The notes beneath the pieces are model-generated. The model did no database searches. It saw only the letters and a list, made by a program, of their open reading frames with translations, and was not told the origin of the DNA. This document shows, one piece after another, positions 1 to 6,614 of a stretch of 7,784 bases of DNA (position 1 is its first letter; the number at the start of each line of letters is the position of its first letter). The position numbers and the translations under genes are program-made. Location: NCBI GenBank assembly GCA_947573015.1, contig CANPDS010000114.1, forward strand, positions 1-7,784, in the 5' to 3' direction. Origin of the DNA: an uncultured Muribaculum sp. GTDB lineage: Bacteria; Bacteroidota; Bacteroidia; Bacteroidales; Muribaculaceae.

Positions 1-3000
1 TATGTAAAAGACAATGGAAATCCATTTACAAAATATGATGCAACAACAAAAACTTATTACACATTCATACCAGCAACAAGCACAACTGCGAAAATAGAAG
101 CAAAAACAGTAAGCGACTATGCCACCGGTGTACAGTTGATGTATGACACAGAGCCGGATATCTTCAATTTCGATTTCCTCGACTACCATGGCACTTTTTT
201 TCTTGGCGAGGACGGACAGTGGAAAGTACGTTGCAACCGCGATGTCAAAGTGGTATTCGGTGGTAAAGACGCAGACTTTGTCGATCCATACGATGTAGTG
301 CTTCAAAATGCGATGGGAGAGTATTATACGGATGTTATAAATGTCGGTTATTCAAAATCATTCGGCAGATTCACTATACTGGATGAGGAGGGTAATGAAT
401 ATACATTCGGAGGAAGCAACGAATCGGTAGAGCACTATATACCGTTTTTTACGAAATACAGCAACCGATTCATAGCCAGTGCGTGGCATCTTACGAAGGT
501 AAGATATGTCGATGGACGTACCGTCACGTTCAAATATTCCGAGGACAGACCGTATATGGCACGTATGACATATAACAAACATTCCGTGATACAATATACG
601 ACGAATCATTCCGGTGGATTTTTAAATCCGGGCTGTGCCTATATGTATGGCGGCACAAAACCGGAATATGACGGCAGCCTTATAATCCCGGTATATCTCT
701 CCGGAATAGAGTCGGATGAGGATTCAATCAACCTCCTCTATGAAAAAGATGAATCGCAGGACTATGATTACCGCTCCATGTGTGATGATGTCGTGATTGA
801 TAATGGCGACAAGACTGAAGAGAGCCTCAGAAACCATCCATATCCTTATCTGCACCTCCTTGTAGGATGTTACCGTTGGGTCGGTTACATGGAGTGGGAA
901 TATCCGAATTGCCTTGCAGCCATAAAGCGTAAAAAACTTGCCGCTATAGACTACAGCCAGATGGGATTGTGGAAACATCGCCTCAGATTTGATCATGCCG
1001 AGGACAACTGGCTTATACTCACCTCGGTGGTCAATGAAGTAACAGGAGATCAACATATATTCCACTATTATGATTACGAGAAACTGCCGGCACTTCAATT
1101 GGAAAAGACTGATGCATGGGGTTACTATAAAGGGGGTGACTATCTATATCCAAGCTGTGAATCGTCGATGTATGGAATGCTTGAGAGTATAAAATATCCT
1201 CTTGACGGTTATGTCAGGTTCGAATATGAACGTCATGAATATTCGTCCGTGGTCAATGAGTTGCGCGACGGTCTGACATATGAATCAACGAATCGACGTG
1301 CCGGAGGATTGAGGATAAAACGGATATACCGGTGCAATAATGATGTAGGAACAGGCGAATATCTCGACAAGGAGTATTTTTATGTGCTTAATTATGATAA
1401 AAACAAAGGTGCATCATCGGCTGTATCGAGCGGATGTCTTCTGCAACCTCCTCTGTATTCATATTCCTATAATCTTACAAGCAATGACGGCAACCGTCAC
1501 AGTTTCAGTTTCTCTTCTGTTCAATCGATTGCATGCATTGATGGATCGGAAGGGCATATAGGTTATTCGGAAGTTGCGGAAAAGAGTGCAAACGGCAATG
1601 TCGACATACACAGGTTCTCGAACTTCGAGACCAATCCAGATGAACGTCCATTAGCGGAACTTACTGAATCAAAAGGGTTCAAACCATGTTCTTTCCACAC
1701 TCAGGAGAGAGGATTGCTGCTAAGTACATCACGCTATCTTCCTAATGGCAAACTATGGAAAATCACAGAACATACATATGCTCCAGATAGAGATATAGAT
1801 AATGCCTATGTCAAGTGCATGTATCTGTTTGGGAATCAGATGTGTGGAAATAATGCGGCATCATGGGCACATGATGGACTGGCTTACAAGCGTTATTATC
1901 ATGTGATGCGCCCTGTGAAAATTACAGAGACGGAATATGATGATTTCAACGGTTCATTCACCTCCATCACCACATTTGATTATGTGCCTGGCAAACGTGG
2001 TCTGATACGCAATAAGACCGTCTCATATGGCCGAAAGTCGGACAAGACCACATACAGCTACAGTTTTGAGGGCACATCGCCATTTGACCAGTTTAAGAGG
2101 ATTCTCAATATTCTCACGCCTCTTTCCGATGAATCGCTCACTCACTCTTCCCCATTCCAGAGCGGCGAGATATCGGGCAGTGTCTGCCACTATCCACCCA
2201 TGCCCAATTCATTTATCCGTCCTGATTCCATATTCCATTCCGGCTATGGAGGCAAACCTCAGTATGCGGAGAATTTCAGATACGGGCCTTATTACACAGT
2301 CGAAAGCATGTGGACCACAGGCACACCACGGCATAATTACATATGGGCGTTGAATAGGCTCCGCCAGATAGGAGTGTATACCGGCGATGCGGTGACAACC
2401 GGTGATCTTTCCGGCTATGACAGTTACACACTCGATTATACATCCTTGGCCGCGAAACTCGCCGACCGCGACTACTGCCTATACAGATACAGCAGCATGG
2501 GCTGGCTTACCGAAATCATGAAAGGCGATCATTTCAACAAGAAATATTATTATGACTCGTCAAACCGACTGTGCGAGGAGACCGTAAACGGTATATTTCA
2601 TAAAGCCTACCGTTACTGTCTGGGCCTGGCGGGTAATATCGCCATTAAACCGGAATATGGTAATATCGGGTATAATTTTATTCTTACCATTTCTGCCGGT
2701 GCCGATGGCGATGACTATCAGGTAGATTACTTCGACGGCATGGGACAGCACGAGCAGACTGTGAAAGTGGATTTTGGCGGTGGAGGCGAGGACAATGTGA
2801 CTAAGGTTACCTATAACCATGATGGAACTGTCGCCCGAACATATCTACCCATGGCTACCTCTCAATACAAAGGTTCCTATGTGCCGGATTACAGGGCTGA
2901 TTATTCCATTTATGGCGATGAAGCTGACCACGCATTCACTTACTATTCATACAGCGGACGCGATGATGAGCCGCCGGTGGCCACATATCTGCCCGGCGCG

Positions 3001-6000
3001 GCATGGCACAGCAGCCGCGGCAAGACGATGGACTACCGTCTTGTGATGAATCCGGGAAAATATTGCATGCTCAACGGTGGTTCAAAGTTGGTGGTCTCCT
3101 CCGATGCATACGCTCCCGGAGAACTGCGGATGACAGAGGTCACCGACGAGGATGGCAAGCGGTCGCAGGAGATCAAAAACCGTCATAGCCTTGTGGTGCG
3201 CACGGTGACGTTCGATGGCGACGATGCGATCACCACCGACTTTGTCTATGACGTCCGCGACAATCTGCGGTTGGTCATACCCCCAGGTGCGCATCAGCAG
3301 ATGATGTCGATGGCCGACAATTCCACCATCGACAGTTCCGAACTTCTCGACATGTGCTACGTTTACACCTATGACGACCGCAACAACATGTCCTCCCGTA
3401 AACTACCTCACTGCAATGCCGAGACATATTTCTACGACAATGACAACCTGCTGCGCATGTCGCAGACGGCTCTGCAGTCGCTCACCGGCGACTGGTCGTT
3501 CTACCATTACGATGACATGTACCGTCCGGTTTACAAATATAATTTCCATCCCACCGTCAATGTCGAGCTTATCAAGAATGAGATAAGGAACGGAGCTATA
3601 GACTCAAACGCTCCGTTCGATCCTGATGATCCCGACGACTTTTTCGGATATCAGACATGGATGAATCTGCTTGGACTCTTCCCCGAAGATATCAGCAAGG
3701 ACAATCTCGAATGGGTCAACTTCTACGATGGCGTTACCCCCTCCGCCGTCCTGCCGGAGCATGCCGACAGCCTTGCGTTCATGCGAATCCCCAAATATAA
3801 ATTCGAAATGCCAGTTAAAATTCGGGGACTATTATCGGGACAATTGACAAGACTTACACAAGATAAAGTATTCCTTGCGTCAGCAGTATATTATGATGGA
3901 AGAGGTCGTATAATTCAAGAAGTATCTTCAAATATTCTTGGTGGATATGATCGTAAGTCCACTAAATATACAGACAATGGTCTCCCATCAATAGTATTCG
4001 AAAATCATTCTGTTCCTAAATCATATAATTGGGATATATATGAATACAAATATACTACCTGGAACAGGCTTACGTCTATAATACATACTCATAACAACAA
4101 GAAATCCAGAATATTATGTTCCAATAAATACGATTCTCTTGGAAGATTGATATCACAGACCTTAGGTGATTCAATTACTACCAATTACATCTATAATATT
4201 CATGGTAACATTTCATCTACATCGAATAATTTTTTTTCACAAAAATTGTTTTACGAATCTCCCGAATTTCCACTTGTCACTGACGGCTATCTTAATGGGA
4301 ATATTTCAGAATATCAATGGAATATCAAAGAGAATAAAAATTCTGATTTATGGAGATGTTACTCATATTGTTACGATGATGCTAATCGAATGACAGATGC
4401 CTTTTACTTTGAAAATGGTAACCGAGACTCTGATATATGTTCAAATGATGCTGATTATTCAGAGTATCGTACCTATGATTTAAATAGCAACTTACTATCA
4501 GTGAAAGCGTATGGACTTAAAGACCGTAGGAAATTAAACAATGAAAACCATGCTCTAACATTTGGATGTATAAAGAATATAACCTTTGAGAACTATGGCA
4601 TGCAGATGGTGACAGCAGAAGTAGAACCTGTCGAAGCAACAGTATCAACAATGGATAATGTAGTGTTAGGAGCCAATGATAGATATAAATCTTATGGTTT
4701 CATATATGACAGTGCCGGAAACCTTGTGTCTGACGGCTTACGCAAACAAACATTTATTTATGATTATCAGGGTAAAATAAGTTCAGTTGTTGATGAAAAT
4801 AACCATAGTAATGAATCCCGCGCAAATTACACTTACGATTCAAATGGAAGACTATTACGTCGCACGTTGATGTATGAAAATTTCAATCATGATTTTGTAG
4901 CAGATACACTACGTGATTCATTAAAAATATTGTTAGCTCTTAATAAAGATATTGATAAGACTGATATATTAGAAAAAAATAAATTGAATTTGACCCCAAA
5001 AACGCCTACTGCATTATATTTAACGAATGAATATTGTACTAATTATGAATATTACTCAGGACGTTTTATGCGTTACACAACCCCAGTAGGGTATTATGAA
5101 CATGATAAATATTATTTTTATATAAAAGATTATCAGGGAAATATTCGATGCACTGTGGATGAGAATGGAAATATGATTAATACTGCACATTACTATCCTG
5201 GTGGCTCAATTTTCGGAGAATCAAATGTATCATGGCATAATTCCAATCTATTTCAAGGTGGACGCCTTGAAAGAATCTACTCCCACCTTTTCTACGACCT
5301 CCAGAACCGCCACTACGATCCAATCCTTATCCGGTTCAATAGCATAGACGAACTCGGCGAAAAAACTTTCGGAGTATCCCCCTACATCTACGGCCTCGGC
5401 AACCCAACTCTATACTGTGACCCCACTGGCTTAACACCAATTTATTCTCTTGATGGTGATTTCCTCGGAACTGATGACATGGGGCTGAATGGTTTGCCGT
5501 ATGTAATGGATCCCGCTAATTTTGTACAAGGAATGTCTCATTTTGATGCTGGGAATTATGCTGTAATGACTGGAATATCAGATGACGCATGGAAAAAAAT
5601 ACTTGACCATTATGCCAATTTGAAATACAGACCAGATTATGATGGTTATGTTACTATAATTGAGGGAATTCAATGGGCAATGACTCATCCTTATGCTTTA
5701 AAAAATCCCACGCCAGATAATACGCTATATATAGATACATCAAAAATGGATTTTGGAGCACTTTCGGTAGATGATTTTGATGAAATTGGAGTTTCAACTC
5801 CACAGAATCTATTTGATTGGAGTAATGTAAGAATATCAATTACAAATTCAAATGTAAGAGCTACTGTATATGCTTTAGGACGTGTCAACATGATTCTACA
5901 TAACAGGAAATATGGAACAATTTCAATCGTCAATAACAATGCAACTGATTATGATTGGAATACGGGTGGTGGATCTACACGAGATATTGCAATCAGAATA

Positions 6001-6081
6001 AATAATTCTATATTCTTCCTAGATCCATCTAAACATGGATTTAAAACATATTATTATGGTTTTGGAACTATAAGACAATAA
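1..6081 (+). CDS. Rhs/YD-repeat polymorphic toxin, 5' partial
   Basis: The frame is open from base 1, so the real start lies upstream. The first start-like codon, TTG at 136 followed by ATG at 139, sits inside conserved sequence and is not credible. At least 2026 residues are visible. In order (visible numbering) they are: a Thr/Lys-rich AT-rich stretch (1-40); a Bacteroidales Rhs N-terminal scaffold opening with DTEPDIF (about 49-55); a DGMGQ...YLPMA block resembling the DUF6443-type region (about 907-955); scattered YD repeats such as YYDSSNRL (2548-2571), YYDGRGR (3889-3909), KYDSLGRL and YDSNGRL; the Rhs core (about 1700-1811) with DYQGN, YYPGG, LQNRHYDP and the terminal DPTGL; and a 215-residue variable tip. 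In the Rhs family the YD repeats form a shell that encloses the toxic tip, which is cleaved after the DPxG junction. The delivery route cannot be judged because the N-terminus is missing. The family assignment is firm; toxicity is inferred from architecture and from the small gene directly downstream. Confidence 0.93.
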   Translation, partial: YVKDNGNPFTKYDATTKTYYTFIPATSTTAKIEAKTVSDYATGVQLMYDTEPDIFNFDFLDYHGTFFLGEDGQWKVRCNRDVKVVFGGKDADFVDPYDVVLQNAMGEYYTDVINVGYSKSFGRFTILDEEGNEYTFGGSNESVEHYIPFFTKYSNRFIASAWHLTKVRYVDGRTVTFKYSEDRPYMARMTYNKHSVIQYTTNHSGGFLNPGCAYMYGGTKPEYDGSLIIPVYLSGIESDEDSINLLYEKDESQDYDYRSMCDDVVIDNGDKTEESLRNHPYPYLHLLVGCYRWVGYMEWEYPNCLAAIKRKKLAAIDYSQMGLWKHRLRFDHAEDNWLILTSVVNEVTGDQHIFHYYDYEKLPALQLEKTDAWGYYKGGDYLYPSCESSMYGMLESIKYPLDGYVRFEYERHEYSSVVNELRDGLTYESTNRRAGGLRIKRIYRCNNDVGTGEYLDKEYFYVLNYDKNKGASSAVSSGCLLQPPLYSYSYNLTSNDGNRHSFSFSSVQSIACIDGSEGHIGYSEVAEKSANGNVDIHRFSNFETNPDERPLAELTESKGFKPCSFHTQERGLLLSTSRYLPNGKLWKITEHTYAPDRDIDNAYVKCMYLFGNQMCGNNAASWAHDGLAYKRYYHVMRPVKITETEYDDFNGSFTSITTFDYVPGKRGLIRNKTVSYGRKSDKTTYSYSFEGTSPFDQFKRILNILTPLSDESLTHSSPFQSGEISGSVCHYPPMPNSFIRPDSIFHSGYGGKPQYAENFRYGPYYTVESMWTTGTPRHNYIWALNRLRQIGVYTGDAVTTGDLSGYDSYTLDYTSLAAKLADRDYCLYRYSSMGWLTEIMKGDHFNKKYYYDSSNRLCEETVNGIFHKAYRYCLGLAGNIAIKPEYGNIGYNFILTISAGADGDDYQVDYFDGMGQHEQTVKVDFGGGGEDNVTKVTYNHDGTVARTYLPMATSQYKGSYVPDYRADYSIYGDEADHAFTYYSYSGRDDEPPVATYLPGAAWHSSRGKTMDYRLVMNPGKYCMLNGGSKLVVSSDAYAPGELRMTEVTDEDGKRSQEIKNRHSLVVRTVTFDGDDAITTDFVYDVRDNLRLVIPPGAHQQMMSMADNSTIDSSELLDMCYVYTYDDRNNMSSRKLPHCNAETYFYDNDNLLRMSQTALQSLTGDWSFYHYDDMYRPVYKYNFHPTVNVELIKNEIRNGAIDSNAPFDPDDPDDFFGYQTWMNLLGLFPEDISKDNLEWVNFYDGVTPSAVLPEHADSLAFMRIPKYKFEMPVKIRGLLSGQLTRLTQDKVFLASAVYYDGRGRIIQEVSSNILGGYDRKSTKYTDNGLPSIVFENHSVPKSYNWDIYEYKYTTWNRLTSIIHTHNNKKSRILCSNKYDSLGRLISQTLGDSITTNYIYNIHGNISSTSNNFFSQKLFYESPEFPLVTDGYLNGNISEYQWNIKENKNSDLWRCYSYCYDDANRMTDAFYFENGNRDSDICSNDADYSEYRTYDLNSNLLSVKAYGLKDRRKLNNENHALTFGCIKNITFENYGMQMVTAEVEPVEATVSTMDNVVLGANDRYKSYGFIYDSAGNLVSDGLRKQTFIYDYQGKISSVVDENNHSNESRANYTYDSNGRLLRRTLMYENFNHDFVADTLRDSLKILLALNKDIDKTDILEKNKLNLTPKTPTALYLTNEYCTNYEYYSGRFMRYTTPVGYYEHDKYYFYIKDYQGNIRCTVDENGNMINTAHYYPGGSIFGESNVSWHNSNLFQGGRLERIYSHLFYDLQNRHYDPILIRFNSIDELGEKTFGVSPYIYGLGNPTLYCDPTGLTPIYSLDGDFLGTDDMGLNGLPYVMDPANFVQGMSHFDAGNYAVMTGISDDAWKKILDHYANLKYRPDYDGYVTIIEGIQWAMTHPYALKNPTPDNTLYIDTSKMDFGALSVDDFDEIGVSTPQNLFDWSNVRISITNSNVRATVYALGRVNMILHNRKYGTISIVNNNATDYDWNTGGGSTRDIAIRINNSIFFLDPSKHGFKTYYYGFGTIRQ
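4291..5315 (+). repeat. Rhs core module, upstream copy of a diverged direct duplication
   Basis: This stretch of the large rhs gene aligns, in the same reading frame, with 6601-7784. Protein identity is about 55% by eye over the first 175 or so aligned residues and a little higher over the last 95. The copy is AT-rich (mostly 25-37% GC) up to about 5270, unlike its downstream counterpart. The length difference comes mainly from the linker at 4870-5028, which is 53 codons here and 103 in the other copy. Confidence 0.85.
5095..5433 (+). other. Rhs-associated core domain and tip-cleavage junction
   Basis: This sub-region of the large Rhs protein carries the signature core that precedes the variable tip: DYQGNIRCTV, HYYPGGSIFGE, LFQGG, HLFYDLQNRHYDP, SPYIYGLGNP and DPTGL. 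DPTGL (5419-5433) matches the DPxGL junction where Rhs proteins cleave themselves and where family members stop resembling each other. The equivalent of the usual RF-pseudo-DP element reads IRFNSIDELGE. Base composition jumps from about 33% GC (5041-5280) to about 52% (5281-5430) inside this domain, then falls again in the tip. That pattern suggests a separate recombination history for the junction. Confidence 0.85.
5277..5315 (+). repeat. Perfect 39-base direct repeat at the core/tip junction, copy 1
   Basis: This stretch codes for YSHLFYDLQNRHY and is identical base for base to 7746-7784. The sequence just upstream differs between the copies (about two-thirds identity or less), including at silent positions. 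Identity begins abruptly and marks a recombination or gene-conversion tract near the site where Rhs tips are exchanged. The true right end of the repeat cannot be seen because copy 2 stops at the window edge. Confidence 0.95.
5434..6081 (+). other. C-terminal toxin tip of the Rhs protein, activity unknown
   Basis: These 215 residues after DPTGL form the variable tip. The first part (5434-5565), with IYSLDGDFLGTDDMGL and FVQGMSH, reads like the linker that follows the core in many Bacteroidales Rhs proteins and is probably not the toxic part. The last 80 residues (5839-6078) form a compact unit with VYALGRVNM, NNNATDYDWNTGGG (5935-5976) and SKHGFKTYYYGFG (6028-6066). Asp, His and Tyr are clustered there as polar candidates for an active site or binding surface. 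I do not recognise a named nuclease, deaminase, ADP-ribosyltransferase or peptidase motif. The tip is AT-rich (about 35% GC), unlike the upstream scaffold. A toxin role is inferred from its position and from the adjacent small gene. A non-catalytic terminal domain remains possible. Confidence 0.6.
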
Positions 6082-6087
6082 GTATAC

Positions 6088-6570
6088 ATGAATACGTTGA
6101 TAAAAGTCATTTGTTGGTTTAGTGGTATTATATTGGGCATTATATTTGAATTTATTCTCCTGTATATGACCACTTTTTTTGTTGCAACATATTTTTTCCC
6201 CAGCTTAAATGGTTCATATGCATTAGGAAAAAAAATTTATATGTTAGAGTCTCATGGACCTAAGGAGGGTCGTATTATCATATTCGGAACTTCTATGAAA
6301 GGCAAGACTTGCACAGGTGGTTCTTTTTTAGTACCAGCATTTGACAACCCATGCGAATTCGTTATTGATGCAGAATTTGATGATAAGACGATCATAACAA
6401 GAACTGAAAATTACAAGACACTTGAGAGAAAATTCTATATAATCTCAAAAGATTACTGTGAAGATACAATTACCATAAATGATATAAGAGCTAATTATAT
6501 TCAGGAGTTTGCCGACAGCTCTGAATTCATCAGCTGCTGTGAGCGCAACGGAATCTCCCTCCGCTTCTAA
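6088..6570 (+). CDS. Small membrane-anchored protein, candidate immunity protein for the Rhs tip
   Basis: This 160-residue protein starts at an ATG only 6 bases after the stop of the toxin gene, so the two are almost certainly co-transcribed. Residues about 5-37 are strongly hydrophobic, with one Glu near the middle, giving one long transmembrane helix or a tight hairpin. There is no lipobox. About 120 soluble residues follow, with IYMLESHG, RIIIFGTSMKGKTCTGG and a Cys-containing C-terminus (SCCERNG). In polymorphic toxin loci the gene directly after the tip normally encodes the specific immunity protein. A membrane anchor suggests protection at the inner membrane or on its far side. No Shine-Dalgarno sequence is seen, as is usual in Bacteroidota. 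The start is preferred over the next Met (about residue 27) because it keeps the hydrophobic segment intact. The last 20 codons are GC-rich (55% versus 25% just before), suggesting a recombination junction inside the gene. The immunity role is inference from position, and I cannot name the family. Confidence 0.7.
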   Translation: MNTLIKVICWFSGIILGIIFEFILLYMTTFFVATYFFPSLNGSYALGKKIYMLESHGPKEGRIIIFGTSMKGKTCTGGSFLVPAFDNPCEFVIDAEFDDKTIITRTENYKTLERKFYIISKDYCEDTITINDIRANYIQEFADSSEFISCCERNGISLRF

Positions 6571-6614
6571 TTGATATTTATGATCTGCATAACAAAATTT
6601 CTTATCAACGGTAA
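6570..6614 (+). pseudogene. Possible out-of-frame remnant of a YD repeat
   Basis: Read in the frame starting at 6570, these bases give IDIYDLHNKISYQR and then a stop. That resembles YIYNIHGNISS of the upstream core (4189-4221), with about 64% base identity over 33 positions. The 30 bases at 6571-6600 are only 20% GC between GC-rich neighbours. If real, it is a leftover of the core section missing from the displaced cassette, joined to it by a frame-shifting deletion. In that case ATG 6580 would be a chance start. The match is short and could be coincidence. Confidence 0.35.

Noticed and set aside
136..141. TTG/ATG at 136-141 as the start of the large protein
   Set aside because: The same frame is open back to base 1, and the start-like codons lie inside the conserved run GVQL..YDTEPDIF. 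The gene is cut by the window edge.
358..1098. Reverse-strand open frames (358-609, 724-1098)
   Set aside because: They are antisense to the conserved Rhs scaffold, with no motif or start context to support them.
2027..3586. Several short + and - open frames inside the large gene
   Set aside because: All overlap the long Rhs frame fully, and their translations are low-information shadows.
4229..4240. T-run as a possible slippage or programmed frameshift site
   Set aside because: The frame stays open and homologous to Rhs on both sides with no shift needed, so the run simply encodes Phe-Phe.
6571..6600. AT-rich 30 bases as a promoter or terminator for the orphan core
   Set aside because: No inverted repeat with a T-run and no convincing Bacteroidota -7/-33 promoter pair is visible. 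A coding remnant explains it at least as well.
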